Source: Endozoicomonas acroporae (GTDB taxonomy: Bacteria > Pseudomonadota > Gammaproteobacteria > Pseudomonadales > Endozoicomonadaceae). From it: a stretch of 49,115 nucleotides of DNA. A model generated the notes under the pieces. It did no database searches. It was given only the letters and a program-made list of their open reading frames with translations, and had not been told where the DNA came from. Where the stretch lies: contig NZ_PJPV01000008.1 of NCBI RefSeq assembly GCF_002864045.1, forward strand, positions 1 through 49,115, in the 5' to 3' direction. Positions 8,461-17,098 of the stretch are shown piece after piece. The first letter of the stretch is position 1. Each line of letters begins with the position of its first letter. A program made the translations under genes and the position numbers.

Positions 8461-9143
8461 TGGCCGACTCTGATAACAGCTCTTCTGACAGCTCTTTTGA
8501 TAATATCGTCGTCAAGATGGGTTTGCTGGCAGCCCTCGAGCGTCAGGTCAATTCGCTGCTGGCTCTGGATCCGGTCACCATAAAAAAACTGTCGCACTGG
8601 TTTGGTAAGGTGGTGGCTTTTCAGTGCACTTCGCCGCAGTGGTTGTGTTATGTCCACTTTGAGCATGACCGTATTCGCCTTGCCAGTAGTCTTGGTGCCG
8701 AGAGTGAATGTGTGGTGGATGCCACCTTTACAGGTTCCAGCGTTGCATTTGTCACACTGGCGACGCGCAGGAATCTGCCGTTTGCTGATGTTCCCGGGTT
8801 GAGTGTTTCTGGTGATAAGACGCTGATTGCTGATTTGCAGCAGATTCACCAGCAGATGGAGCTGGACTGGGAAAGACCGCTTTGCCAGACCTTTGGCGAT
8901 ATCACCGGGCATATGATGGCCCGGGGGCTCCGCTTCGTCGGTGACCATGTTCACCGGGGGCAGCAGCTGGTTATGGACAACCTCGGGGAATACCTTCAGG
9001 AAGAACTTCGCCTGATTCCGTCAAGGATTGAAGTGGAAAGCTTTGCGGAGGAAGTGGGGTGTGTGGCTGAGTCGATGGAGCGGCTGGAGGAGCAATGGCA
9101 AACCATGCAACCTGCAAAAAATACATCTGATGCCAAATCATAA
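8460..9143 (+). CDS. ubiJ: Ubiquinone biosynthesis accessory factor UbiJ (SCP2 domain)
   Basis: This 227-residue protein lies between ubiE and ubiB, the conserved position of ubiJ (yigP). UbiJ is an SCP2-domain lipid-binding scaffold of the cytosolic Ubi complex. The N-terminal half (about 20-135) reads as an SCP2 fold (LLALDPVTIKKLSHWFGKVV, then LSVSGDKTLIADLQQI). The C-terminal half is helical and ends with an acidic coiled segment (EEVGCVAESMERLEEQWQ), as in other UbiJ proteins. It overlaps ubiE by one base and is followed by ubiB after 15 bases, so one transcript is likely. The assignment rests on context plus domain pattern; sequence conservation of this family is low. Confidence 0.88.
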   Translation: MADSDNSSSDSSFDNIVVKMGLLAALERQVNSLLALDPVTIKKLSHWFGKVVAFQCTSPQWLCYVHFEHDRIRLASSLGAESECVVDATFTGSSVAFVTLATRRNLPFADVPGLSVSGDKTLIADLQQIHQQMELDWERPLCQTFGDITGHMMARGLRFVGDHVHRGQQLVMDNLGEYLQEELRLIPSRIEVESFAEEVGCVAESMERLEEQWQTMQPAKNTSDAKS

Positions 9144-9158
9144 GTCGGGGGCCTGACG

Positions 9159-10769
9159 TTGATCCGTTTGTTGAAAATTGTGGCCGCTGTCGCCCGTAAC
9201 CGGCTGGATAATCTGATTGATTCGGAGCGCTCACCGTTCTGGCTGCGCTGCCTGCTGATTCTGCTGCCCTGGCGCTATGTTATCCGCAATAATGCTCCCC
9301 GGGGGGAGCGTGTCCGCCTCTCTTTGGAGGCGCTTGGGCCTATCTTTATCAAGTTCGGGCAAATCCTCTCAATCCGGCGGGACCTGTTGCCGGATGATAT
9401 CAGTGATGAGTTGTCCCGGCTTCAGGATGATGTGCCGCCGTTTCCCGCCGGTGAGGCGATTGGCATTATTGAGTCCAGCCTGGGCAGTGATGTCGATACC
9501 CTGTTTGCCCGTTTTGATCGTGAACCATTAGCTTCTGCCTCGGTTGCCCAGGTTCATACCGCTCAGCTGCATACCGGTGAAGAGGTGGTGGTCAAAGTGA
9601 TTCGTCCGGGCATTGAGCAGGTGATTCGCAAAGACATTGGCTTAATGTATCTGTTTGCCCGCGTGCTGATTGCTTTATCAAAAGACGCTCGTCGTTTGAG
9701 GCCGGTGGAAGTGGTGGCCGACTATGAACGTACCATTCTGGATGAGCTTGATCTGTTGCGGGAAGCGGCTAACTGTTCGCAGCTGCGACGTAACTTCCTG
9801 ACCTCTCCCCTGTTGTTTGTGCCCCAGGTGTACTGGGATTACTGCCGCACAAAAGTGATGGTCGTCGAGCGGATTTACGGGGTGCCTGTTTCCGATATTG
9901 CCACGATGAAAGCACAGCACGTGGATATGAAAAAGCTGGCAGAGCGGGGCGTTGAAATATTCTTCACCCAGGTGTTTCGGGATCGCTTTTTCCATGCGGA
10001 TATGCATCCGGGCAATATTTTTATTGATACCACCAATCCTGCCGAGCCGCGCTATATCGGGATCGACTGTGGCATTATCGGTACGCTTGAGCCGGAAGAT
10101 CAGCACTATCTGGCCAGTAACCTGCTGGCTTTCTTTCGGCGCGACTACCGCAAGGTTGCCCAGTTGCATGTGGATTCCGGCTGGGTGCCCAGGGATACGC
10201 CGGTAGGAGAGCTTGAAGCGGCGATTCGTACCGTCTGTGAACCGATCTTTGAAAAGCCCCTTAAGGATATCTCCTTCGGCCAGCTGCTGGTCAGGCTCTT
10301 TCAGGTGGCCCGCCGCTTTAATATGCAGGTTCAACCGCAGCTGGTGCTGCTGGAGAAGACATTATTAAATGTCGAGGGACTGGGGCGTCAGTTATACCCG
10401 GATCTGGATCTCTGGGCCACGGCTCAGCCCTATCTGGAAAAGTGGATGAAAGACCAGGTCAGCCCAACAGGCATTCTCTGCGATATTAAGGAGCAAAGTG
10501 CAGACTGGCTGCTAAGTGCTCCCGTGATGGCCCAGAGAGTGATGTCAACGGTGCGAACCCTGGTTGATCAGCAACAGGCGTTGCATCATCAGCAGGTGAG
10601 GACGGAAAAACGCCAGCAAAAGCAGAGGCGTTTTGGTGTTCTGCTACTTCTGGCAGGCGGGGCGTTGATGGTGACTTCAGGTGCCTTTTTTGTGGAAAAA
10701 GAGCTGCTGGATCAGACAATGGTTGGATTACTGGCTGTGGCAATGGGTGGTTGGCTGGTTGTTCGCTAA
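9159..10769 (+). CDS. ubiB: Ubiquinone biosynthesis protein UbiB (atypical kinase)
   Basis: UbiB is a membrane-associated ABC1/ADCK-family ATPase required for ubiquinone synthesis. The 536-residue protein shows the family KxGQ motif in [16 protein letters not shown] (about 65-68), the Ala-rich loop [19 protein letters not shown] with the kinase Lys, and the catalytic-loop region [13 protein letters not shown] with a later GIDCG. Two hydrophobic helices close the C-terminus ([19 protein letters not shown] and [15 protein letters not shown]), as expected of UbiB. The start is a TTG at 9159 with a GGGGG run just upstream; the first residues [16 protein letters not shown] fit the family. It is the third gene of the ubiE-J-B operon. 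Confidence 0.95.
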   Translation: MIRLLKIVAAVARNRLDNLIDSERSPFWLRCLLILLPWRYVIRNNAPRGERVRLSLEALGPIFIKFGQILSIRRDLLPDDISDELSRLQDDVPPFPAGEAIGIIESSLGSDVDTLFARFDREPLASASVAQVHTAQLHTGEEVVVKVIRPGIEQVIRKDIGLMYLFARVLIALSKDARRLRPVEVVADYERTILDELDLLREAANCSQLRRNFLTSPLLFVPQVYWDYCRTKVMVVERIYGVPVSDIATMKAQHVDMKKLAERGVEIFFTQVFRDRFFHADMHPGNIFIDTTNPAEPRYIGIDCGIIGTLEPEDQHYLASNLLAFFRRDYRKVAQLHVDSGWVPRDTPVGELEAAIRTVCEPIFEKPLKDISFGQLLVRLFQVARRFNMQVQPQLVLLEKTLLNVEGLGRQLYPDLDLWATAQPYLEKWMKDQVSPTGILCDIKEQSADWLLSAPVMAQRVMSTVRTLVDQQQALHHQQVRTEKRQQKQRRFGVLLLLAGGALMVTSGAFFVEKELLDQTMVGLLAVAMGGWLVVR

Positions 10770-10891
10770 GAAGGTTGCCAGCTTGCACCGTTTTTATGAA
10801 AACCCCCGGGTCAGCCACAAATCGGCCCATGAACTTTTTCTCATACCGGGGGTCAACATATTGGTATCCATCAGCTATCAGGAGTTGCCCC

Positions 10892-11296
10892 ATGAATTCG
10901 GTTCCGGGTGGTTTTGTAAGCGGCACCCAACCACCAGGCTACGGCGCTACTGAAGCGTCAGGTTCAGATGTGCCTGGACGTTTCTTGGGGCATGACGTCG
11001 TTGCTTCCCAGCCTTGTCACCTGTGTGCTACGCCCCCGCCGTCCTACTCGGAAGCTATGAGGCAGACTCCACAAGCTATGAGGAAGGCTACACAAGCTTT
11101 TCCTGACCGTAATAATGTGCTTTTTCTCAATAACGTCATGAGACAGATGAGAGAAGATGCTCTCCAGGTAGAGCGGCGTGCTAACGATAAAGGGTGTTGT
11201 GAACAGCTATTTGGCAATGGTTGTTTAGGTGATCTTCTCCAAATCTGTTGTGTTAATGCCTGCATGCTAACGTTGTCGTGTCTCTGCGGGAAATAG
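10892..11296 (+). CDS. Small PPxY-motif, Cys-rich protein of unknown function
   Basis: I do not recognise this 134-residue protein as a known bacterial family. The ATG at 10892 follows a good AGGAG at 10880-10884. The N-terminal half is low-complexity and Pro/Gly/Ser-rich, with two PPxY motifs: PPGY at 14-17 and PPSY at 49-52, the second inside TPPPSYSEA. A CxxC is at 42-45. The last 33 residues hold eight cysteines in a hydrophobic setting (GNGCLGDLLQICCVNAC then MLTLSCLC). This arrangement resembles eukaryotic proteins with N-terminal PPxY motifs and a Cys-rich, possibly lipidated or membrane-inserted tail (LITAF-like or CYSTM-like in layout, not proven homologous). It is inserted between ubiB and hisI, normally close neighbours. 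A host-directed effector is an inference. Confidence 0.65.
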   Translation: MNSVPGGFVSGTQPPGYGATEASGSDVPGRFLGHDVVASQPCHLCATPPPSYSEAMRQTPQAMRKATQAFPDRNNVLFLNNVMRQMREDALQVERRANDKGCCEQLFGNGCLGDLLQICCVNACMLTLSCLCGK

Positions 11297-11356
11297 GGAT
11301 ATGATATCTGATCAGCCGCGTCAGTATGTGAACAAATAAAATGATTGGATAGTGTT

Positions 11357-11764
11357 ATGAAAACAACTCACTGGTTGGATGAGGTTCAATGGAACGATGA
11401 TGGCCTGGTGACAGCCATTGCCCAGGATCATAAGACCGCAGAGGTTTTGATGTTGGCCTGGATGAATCGGGAATCGCTGGAACTGACCCTGAAAGAACAG
11501 GTTGCCATTTACTGGTCCCGTTCACGGGGCAGGCTATGGCGCAAAGGCGAAAGCTCTGGCCATACGCAACGGCTGGTAGAGTGCCGCCTTGACTGTGATG
11601 GCGATGCGATCCTGCTGAAAGTGGAACAAACAGGTGGTATTGCCTGTCACACAGGACGTAAGTCTTGCTTTTATCGTCGCCTCAGTGATAACCATGGAGA
11701 CGCATCGTGGGATACCGAAGAGCCGGTGTTGCAGGATCCGGCAACGATTTATGGACATCAGTAA
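11357..11764 (+). CDS. hisI: Phosphoribosyl-AMP cyclohydrolase HisI
   Basis: HisI opens the purine ring of phosphoribosyl-AMP, the third step of histidine synthesis. The 135-residue protein has the expected sequence throughout: [30 protein letters not shown], the metal-binding stretch [23 protein letters not shown], and the zinc Cys in [11 protein letters not shown] at 11357 is chosen because GGATAG lies 4-9 bases upstream; an in-frame TTG at 11345 would add four residues. It is the monofunctional form, separate from HisE, as in pseudomonads. hisE follows after 41 bases, so co-transcription is likely. Confidence 0.95.
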   Translation: MKTTHWLDEVQWNDDGLVTAIAQDHKTAEVLMLAWMNRESLELTLKEQVAIYWSRSRGRLWRKGESSGHTQRLVECRLDCDGDAILLKVEQTGGIACHTGRKSCFYRRLSDNHGDASWDTEEPVLQDPATIYGHQ

Positions 11765-11805
11765 AGGCTGTTTTCTTTGCTGTAAATCATCCCACAGGTT
11801 AAAAC

Positions 11806-12132
11806 ATGAACGATATAATCAGAAAATTGACTGAAGTATTAAGCAACCGCAGGCAAGCTGATCCGGATTCCTCTTATGTTGCACAGCTTCATAGCAAGGG
11901 GCTGGACCATATTCTGAAAAAAGTGGGGGAAGAGTCAGCAGAAGTGCTGATTGCCGCCAAGGCATCAGAATATGACCATAATCGGGAGGGGGTTATTTAT
12001 GAAACGGCTGATCTCTGGTTCCATACCATGGTCATGCTGTCCCATCTTGGGCTTGAGCCTGCTGATGTGTTGAATGAGCTGGATCGTCGTTTCGGGCTTT
12101 CCGGTATAGAAGAGAAAGCATCCCGCGGGTAA
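11806..12132 (+). CDS. hisE: Phosphoribosyl-ATP pyrophosphatase HisE
   Basis: HisE hydrolyses phosphoribosyl-ATP to phosphoribosyl-AMP, step two of histidine synthesis, and feeds HisI. The 108-residue protein is an all-alpha MazG-like pyrophosphatase with the acidic metal-binding motif [15 protein letters not shown] and the second acidic patch [14 protein letters not shown]. Length is typical for the stand-alone enzyme. An AGG precedes the ATG by about eight bases. It lies directly downstream of hisI and upstream of tatA, the same order as in Pseudomonas and relatives. Confidence 0.95.
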   Translation: MNDIIRKLTEVLSNRRQADPDSSYVAQLHSKGLDHILKKVGEESAEVLIAAKASEYDHNREGVIYETADLWFHTMVMLSHLGLEPADVLNELDRRFGLSGIEEKASRG

Positions 12133-12258
12133 CTGTATTTCCCGACTTTTCCTGAACGTTTGTTGCAAAATAGCCACGCCTAGTGATGGAATGGGGTAAT
12201 GCGTCCTCTCTTTGTGTATTATTTGATCAGCTTTTATGGAGAGCTGAAGGAGTAGAAA

Positions 12259-12525
12259 ATGGGTTTTGGTGGCATCAGTATCTGGCAGTTGCTGATCATT
12301 CTGTTGATCGTAGTGATGCTTTTTGGTACGAAAAAGCTTCGCGGAATAGGCAGTGATCTGGGCAGTGCAGTAAAAGGTTTTAAAAAAGCACTGAGCTCTG
12401 ATGAAGAGTCGGAAGGTGAGAAAAATAATGAAAAAAACTCAGGGAAGGCTGAGCTGAAGGCTGACTCTGTTGAGCAGCGTAATCTTGAGTCTGACCTGGA
12501 AAAGTCCAGGCATAAGCAGTCTTGA
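12259..12525 (+). CDS. tatA: Twin-arginine translocase subunit TatA
   Basis: TatA polymerises to form the pore of the Tat system, which exports folded proteins. The 88-residue protein has one N-terminal membrane helix ([20 protein letters not shown]), the hinge [10 protein letters not shown], an amphipathic helix ([14 protein letters not shown]) and a charged disordered tail. GAAGGAG sits just upstream of the ATG. It is followed by tatB with a 133-base gap that shows no gene. Confidence 0.94.
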   Translation: MGFGGISIWQLLIILLIVVMLFGTKKLRGIGSDLGSAVKGFKKALSSDEESEGEKNNEKNSGKAELKADSVEQRNLESDLEKSRHKQS

Positions 12526-12658
12526 CTGTATAAAAGGGCTTTCAGGCCGGTTTTCTGGCGGAAGCTGTTCTTTTGAGCCAGGTGTGATCCCCTCTTGCAG
12601 GGGAGCTACAGCTACCCTTTGGCAATTGAGTGGCGATCGAGAGGTGTGATAGTTCGCT

Positions 12659-13078
12659 GTGCTTGATATAGGTTTTACAGAGTTGTTATTGGTTGCCGTA
12701 ATTGCCCTGGTGGTGCTGGGTCCGGAGCGCCTGCCTCAGGCCATCCGGACAACCGCTTACTGGGTGGGCAAAATTCGTCGCAGTTTTCAGTCCGTCAAAG
12801 AGGAGCTTGAGCGGGAGATTGATGCCGACGGAATCAAACAGCAATTGCACAATGAAGCTGTCATGAAAGAGTTGCATAAAACTCGCGAACAGTTTCAAAG
12901 TCAGATCAATGATCTGAAAAAGTCTGTGAGCATTGATCCTGCCGAAGACCAGACGTCTTCCGGTGTAAATACTTCGCCCGGGGGTGAAAGTGGCTCAGTG
13001 AGTGGAGATGGCAGTGTTAACAAACAGGCAGTGAATGACACCTCTGCTCGCCTGTCTCAGGAAAAGGGCAGTAACTGA
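12659..13078 (+). CDS. tatB: Twin-arginine translocase subunit TatB
   Basis: TatB pairs with TatC to form the twin-arginine signal receptor. This 139-residue protein starts with GTG at 12659 and reads MLDIGFTELLLVAVIALVVLG, the usual TatB membrane helix. The hinge motif GPERLPQAIRT follows, then a long amphipathic/coiled region (about 35-95) and a Ser/Gly-rich tail. AGAGG lies upstream. Normally tatC follows closely; here 316 bases of hairpin-rich DNA separate them (see the mobile-element entry), which could weaken tatC coupling. Confidence 0.92.
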   Translation: MLDIGFTELLLVAVIALVVLGPERLPQAIRTTAYWVGKIRRSFQSVKEELEREIDADGIKQQLHNEAVMKELHKTREQFQSQINDLKKSVSIDPAEDQTSSGVNTSPGGESGSVSGDGSVNKQAVNDTSARLSQEKGSN

Positions 13079-13394
13079 CACTCCCCGCCCTGGCGGGCGA
13101 GGGTTCTTGATCGCTCAAGAACGTTTCTGTTTCACGGTCCGTAGCTCAGGGAACAGGCTTGGTTATCGCATAAAAGTTCCACAGTGGGAGCTTTTACGAT
13201 GGCGAATCAACCCGTGCTCCCCAAGTCTCACACGAACTCCGCAGACTTTACATCCCGTCTGCCCGACGGTAGGTCTACAAAAGACCGAATAAAGTTAGCA
13301 AGGAATGAACAAACACTCAAGCGGAGCGCTCTGCGCGCTCCTGTCTTATATCACCGCCCGATTGGGCGATGCTTTACGACGGGTTTGGTAAACT
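13079..13394. mobile_element. Hairpin-rich MITE-like insertion between tatB and tatC
   Basis: The whole tatB-tatC gap is unusually structured. Stems visible: CGCCC/GGGCG at 13086-13099; a perfect GTTCTTGA/TCAAGAAC at 13103-13122; AAAAGTTCC pairing with GGGAGCTTTT near 13171-13195; GAGCGC/GCGCTC at 13324-13340; and CGCCC/GGGCG at 13355-13368, followed by GCTTTACGACGGGTTT. Similar sub-terminal hairpins close to both ends, with the right end reading CTGTCTTATATCACCGCCC, resemble the ends of IS200/IS605 elements that have lost their genes. A short frame inside (13199-13417) has no recognisable protein. It may be a palindrome-associated MITE or a structured RNA; the class is inferred by eye. Confidence 0.45.
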
Positions 13395-14174
13395 ATGTCA
13401 CAACAAACGTCGGATGATTCTCAACAGACATCAAAAGGTCAGGATAAAGAGCAGCCTCTCGTTCAGCACCTCCTTGAGTTGCGCGGGCGTATCCTGAAAA
13501 GCCTGGTTGCCGTGCTGGTGGTTTTTGCCGGGCTGTTTTACTTTGCCAACGATATTTACGTTTATATCTCGGAACCGCTCCGCGCCAGCCTGCCGGAAGG
13601 CAGTACCATGATTGCCACCGAGGTGGCCTCACCCTTTCTGGCACCCTTTAAGCTGACCATTGTGCTGTCGCTGTTTATTGCGATTCCATTTATTCTTCAT
13701 CAGGCATGGGGCTTTATTGCGCCTGGCCTGTATCGGCATGAAAAAATCATCGCAATTCCTCTGCTGGTTGCCAGTATTGTGTTGTTTTACCTGGGCATTG
13801 CCTTTGCCTATTATGTGGTCTTCCCTTTGATTTTCTCGTTTTTCACCACGGTTGGCCCTGAGTCAGTCACCGTGATGACGGATATCAACAGTTATCTGGA
13901 TTTTATCCTGAAGTTGTTCTTTGCCTTTGGTATCGCGTTTGAAATCCCTGTGGCGACGGTTCTGCTGGTGTGGTCGGGGGTGACTACGGTCGAAAGCCTC
14001 AAGGAAAAGCGCCCATACGTGGTGGTTGGCTGCTTTGTGATCGGTATGATCATGACGCCGCCTGATGTTATTTCACAGTCTCTGCTGGCCATTCCGATGT
14101 GGCTGTTGTTTGAGTGCGGAATTCTCTTTGCCCGGTTTGTGAAAAGCCGGAAACCGGATGAGGCAGAAACTTAG
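13395..14174 (+). CDS. tatC: Twin-arginine translocase subunit TatC
   Basis: TatC is the polytopic core of the Tat receptor. The 259-residue protein has the conserved N-terminal LVQHLLELRGRILKSL and six hydrophobic helices, including IVLSLFIAIPFILHQAWGFIAPGL with the signature Phe-Ile-Ala-Pro-Gly-Leu and downstream HEK. The later conserved block FAFGIAFEIPVATVLLV carries the membrane Glu. The C-terminus is short and charged. Upstream of the ATG only a weak GGT is seen; the usual short tatB-tatC junction has been replaced by the structured insertion, so translation may rely on a new signal. Confidence 0.95.
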   Translation: MSQQTSDDSQQTSKGQDKEQPLVQHLLELRGRILKSLVAVLVVFAGLFYFANDIYVYISEPLRASLPEGSTMIATEVASPFLAPFKLTIVLSLFIAIPFILHQAWGFIAPGLYRHEKIIAIPLLVASIVLFYLGIAFAYYVVFPLIFSFFTTVGPESVTVMTDINSYLDFILKLFFAFGIAFEIPVATVLLVWSGVTTVESLKEKRPYVVVGCFVIGMIMTPPDVISQSLLAIPMWLLFECGILFARFVKSRKPDEAET

Positions 14175-14317
14175 CGCTTTTTCGCAATGCTCATTATCGT
14201 TGTAAGCATTGGTGTCAATGCAGGTATAGAAGTACTGAACCTTTTCTTGTTTTGTTGGTCAAATTCATCTTTAAGCAAAAACTGAAAGATGATAGGTATA
14301 GATACCTGGGGTGACAA

Positions 14318-15622
14318 ATGAATCCTTATAGTGATGTTTGCAGAGCTATTGCTCCCATTTTGCAATCCATGACTCCCGAGTCAGAGAAAAAACCGGGTCC
14401 GACAGATGATAATGCAGGCAGTGTCAAGGCGTTACCTGATGTTATGCCAGAGATTAAACCTGGTACCATTGATCTAACCAGGAGTTTATGTGCCGGCCTG
14501 GAATGCCAACAGGTGGTTAATCTGGAGCAGATTCAGACCTACCTTTCCAGAGGGGCTGATCTGAATACACAGATTACCCTCGGCGACTTGAGAGATTGTA
14601 ACCCATTGCACTCTGCGGCCATATCAGGCAATGGCAAGGCGGTGGCATCCATCATTGCCACGGGGCAGCTTGCAGATATCAATAGTGTCGATGGGAACGG
14701 TTTTACGCCACTGGCATTGCTTTGTGGAGCCCGGGTTGAGAAAGCCAACTTCGTTTGTCGTTTTGCCAGTGTGTCTGAAGAGCGCGATGCCAGGCGTATG
14801 GGTCTTGAGGCCTTGCTTGGGGCAGGTGCCAATCAGCACATGATGGATCGCAACGGCTTCAAGCCTATTCACCATGCCGCCAGGCATAACTTCCCGGGAT
14901 TGATCAAACTTCTGGTGGAACAGGACCAGTCCGCTGGCATTGCTGGCATTGCTGGCATTGCTGGCATTGCTGGCATTGAGAGTGCCGCACTTTCCACCGA
15001 TATCATCAATTGCCAGGATCGACTGGGCAATACGCCATTGCACATCGCTGCCAGTAATAACCAGCTGAGTGCGGTAGAGGCATTAATAAAGCTGGGAGCG
15101 AATGTCAACGCGCTTAACAAGGCTGACCAGACACCATTGCATCAGCTATGTATGTTTCAAAATAACAATAATGCCTGCGGCGGCAAGATAGCCTGTTTGT
15201 TGCTGGAGCAAGACACAAATCATAACTGTAGAGACAAAAAAGGATTTAACTGGCTTGAGTACGCGTGCAGAAACGGCATGGTTAATCTTCTGGTGTATGT
15301 TGCAAGCGTGGACAATTCGGTATTGCACAACCAAGAGAGTAAAATCACCGTGAACTTAAATGGCAAATGCAATGTGAATACTGGCAAGAAATCAAGCATA
15401 ACCCCGAGTCAGTTCGAGCGAGTTATCACGTTGCTCAAGCCACTGTCAGGTGTCGAGGTCTCTACACCGGAACAATCCTGCGAAGAAGGTGTTCGAGATC
15501 CCCTGATGCAGAGTCAGGAAGATACTGATGACGGTCGCATGGATGTCAGTGTGGATCAATCGCCATTTCTGTCCCCCTCAATGAAATCAGATTTGAAGGA
15601 TGACAATAGTTCTTTTGAGTGA
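14318..15622 (+). CDS. Ankyrin-repeat protein (candidate host-interacting)
   Basis: This 434-residue protein carries canonical 33-residue ankyrin repeats. Examples are NPLHSAAISGNGKAVASII (about 90-110), NGFKPIHHAARHNFPGLIKL (about 180-200), LGNTPLHIAASNNQLSAVEA (about 238-257) and ADQTPLHQLC (about 270), followed by a weaker repeat at about 300-325. A GIA-type tripeptide tract encoded by five 9-base units interrupts it at about 206-220. The N-terminus and the acidic C-terminal 100 residues look disordered. There is no signal peptide or membrane helix. GGGGTG lies well placed before the ATG. Ankyrin proteins are often effectors in host-associated bacteria, but no secretion signal can be identified and the function is unknown. 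Confidence 0.8.
   Translation: MNPYSDVCRAIAPILQSMTPESEKKPGPTDDNAGSVKALPDVMPEIKPGTIDLTRSLCAGLECQQVVNLEQIQTYLSRGADLNTQITLGDLRDCNPLHSAAISGNGKAVASIIATGQLADINSVDGNGFTPLALLCGARVEKANFVCRFASVSEERDARRMGLEALLGAGANQHMMDRNGFKPIHHAARHNFPGLIKLLVEQDQSAGIAGIAGIAGIAGIESAALSTDIINCQDRLGNTPLHIAASNNQLSAVEALIKLGANVNALNKADQTPLHQLCMFQNNNNACGGKIACLLLEQDTNHNCRDKKGFNWLEYACRNGMVNLLVYVASVDNSVLHNQESKITVNLNGKCNVNTGKKSSITPSQFERVITLLKPLSGVEVSTPEQSCEEGVRDPLMQSQEDTDDGRMDVSVDQSPFLSPSMKSDLKDDNSSFE
14933..14977. repeat. Five-copy 9-base tandem repeat in the ankyrin gene
   Basis: The unit GCTGGCATT is repeated five times without error and encodes Ala-Gly-Ile. Because the unit is a multiple of three, copy-number change would alter protein length without a frameshift. 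It lies between two ankyrin repeats. Confidence 0.9.
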
Positions 15623-15654
15623 ACGAAGTTGACCGTGAATGGTATGCCTTGTGT

Positions 15655-15676
15655 GGCAACTGCTCCTGCAGTTGCC
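15655..15676 (+). terminator. Hairpin downstream of the ankyrin gene
   Basis: GGCAACTG and CAGTTGCC form a perfect 8-bp stem with loop CTCCTG, starting 33 bases after the stop codon and followed by TTT. It is a plausible weak intrinsic terminator, though the U tract is short. Confidence 0.45.
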
Positions 15677-15888
15677 TTTATCCATGTGCAGTCGCGCGTT
15701 GGTAGCAAATTGGTCTGAAAGTCCGATTTTGTTCGACAAATAGAATTACTTCCCCCCCAATCTAACAAAACCGTATTTTCCACCAATTTTCTATCATCCT
15801 CGCTATGCTCTCTGCTCGCCTGGACGGGGTCGCCCAGAAGGTTCGGGTGCTATGCTATCCTATGATACGGTTGTTTCAGGGAGGAAGT

Positions 15889-16182
15889 ATGCCATATCCC
15901 CACTTCTCAGATGGCCGGGAAGAGTTTAATTCTGACCACATTTACCATCATTCACCATTTGACGTTCCCATTGAGGTGGTCCAGAACGGCCTGCTCTGGC
16001 TACTCTCTGATCCGGTTTTTCACCCACTTAAAGCATCGCTTTCGAGTAATTATTTGTCTGTGGATGAGTTAAGGGATGAGCTGGTATCTGGTAAGATCAG
16101 GCTATCGTCGGCGGCCATTGATCGGGTACTTGATGAGATTGACCTGCTTGTGGATGATTATCGGAAAGGCGTCGCTTTTTAA
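15889..16182 (+). CDS. Conserved-looking small protein of unknown function
   Basis: I do not recognise this 97-residue protein. The ATG at 15889 is chosen because AGGGAGGAA ends just before it; the same frame stays open further upstream but has no comparable signal. The protein is acidic and soluble, starting MPYPHFSDGREEFNSDHIYH, with a predicted helical C-terminus (VDELRDELVSGKIRLSSAAI, then VLDEIDLLVDDY). It has no signal peptide, membrane helix or Cys pair. It lies 82 bases before rsmE in the same direction and might be co-transcribed. Confidence 0.6.
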   Translation: MPYPHFSDGREEFNSDHIYHHSPFDVPIEVVQNGLLWLLSDPVFHPLKASLSSNYLSVDELRDELVSGKIRLSSAAIDRVLDEIDLLVDDYRKGVAF

Positions 16183-16264
16183 GCACTCTGATTTTCCTTT
16201 TATATGAATGTGTCAGTTTCAGTTCCCTGCTGATTAACTGGCTTATCAGCGTATGGCTGTTTAG

Positions 16265-16975
16265 ATGAATCTTCTCCTCCTTGAGCAACAACACTTTATT
16301 GATGAATGGCATGCAGAGCTGGGCCAGCGGCAGTTAATGCATGTGCTGGACGTTCATCAGGCCAGTGAAGGCGATGTGCTGCGTGTTGGCCTGGTGAATG
16401 GCAACATGGGCAAGGGGAAAATTACTCATCTGTCTTCAGAAATAATGCGTCTTGAAGTGGAGCTGAATACGCCTCCCCCTCCGGCCCTGCCTTTGACGGT
16501 TCTGCTGGCTTTACCCCGGCCAAAAATGCTCAAACGTTCACTCCAGCATCTGACGGCGCTGGGTGTTAAAAAGATTATCCTGATGAACAGTTATCGGGTT
16601 GAAAAAAGTTTCTGGCAGTCCCCCTGGTTAAGCCCCGGGAAAGTGCGTGAGCAGCTGATACTGGGGCTTGAACAGGCCCGGGATACGATCATGCCAGAAG
16701 TCATTCTTGAAAAGCGTTTTAAACCTTTTGTGGAAGATCGTTTGCCGGCCCTGGTGGCAGGAACGCTGGGACTGGTGGCTCATCCGCTAGGGGGTGAGAG
16801 CTGCCCGCATCAGATTTCCGGGCCTGCTGTGCTGGCTATTGGTCCGGAAGGGGGCTTTATTGACTATGAAGTGGATAAACTGGAACAGACCGGGTTTCAA
16901 AGGATCCACCTTGGACCACGTATTTTACGGGTCGAGACGGCGGTAACGGCCATCGTCAGTAAACTTTACGACTGA
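16265..16975 (+). CDS. rsmE: 16S rRNA (uracil-1498-N3)-methyltransferase RsmE
   Basis: RsmE methylates N3 of U1498 in 16S rRNA in the assembled 30S subunit. The 236-residue protein has an N-terminal PUA-like part and a C-terminal SPOUT methyltransferase fold. Typical motifs are LALPRPKMLKRSLQHLTALG, the SAM-binding AIGPEGGF (about 196-203) and LGPRILRVETAV near the C-terminus, which belongs to the trefoil knot. Length is normal. Pseudomonads often have rsmE near tat/his genes, and the gene pair with the DUF2059 protein downstream may be separate because a hairpin lies between. Confidence 0.93.
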   Translation: MNLLLLEQQHFIDEWHAELGQRQLMHVLDVHQASEGDVLRVGLVNGNMGKGKITHLSSEIMRLEVELNTPPPPALPLTVLLALPRPKMLKRSLQHLTALGVKKIILMNSYRVEKSFWQSPWLSPGKVREQLILGLEQARDTIMPEVILEKRFKPFVEDRLPALVAGTLGLVAHPLGGESCPHQISGPAVLAIGPEGGFIDYEVDKLEQTGFQRIHLGPRILRVETAVTAIVSKLYD

Positions 16976-16996
16976 TACTCAACAGAGTATGGTAAA

Positions 16997-17031
16997 GGTG
17001 AGTAGTGACAATACAGTCACTGTCGCTCACC
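16997..17031 (+). terminator. Hairpin after rsmE
   Basis: GGTGAG and CTCACC pair around an inner AGTGAC/GTCACT stem. A smaller ATACTC/GAGTAT hairpin lies just before it. There is no U tract, so it could be a weak terminator or a structured leader of the next gene. Confidence 0.35.
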
Positions 17032-17098
17032 CTCTACAGTGAGTTGGTGCATATTAACTGACTGTTTCACAATAAACGGTATCAACACGGCTCTGACT

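Noticed and set aside
14933..14977. CRISPR-like array
   Set aside because: The repeats are contiguous 9-base units without spacers inside a coding sequence; no other regularly spaced repeats are seen in the window.
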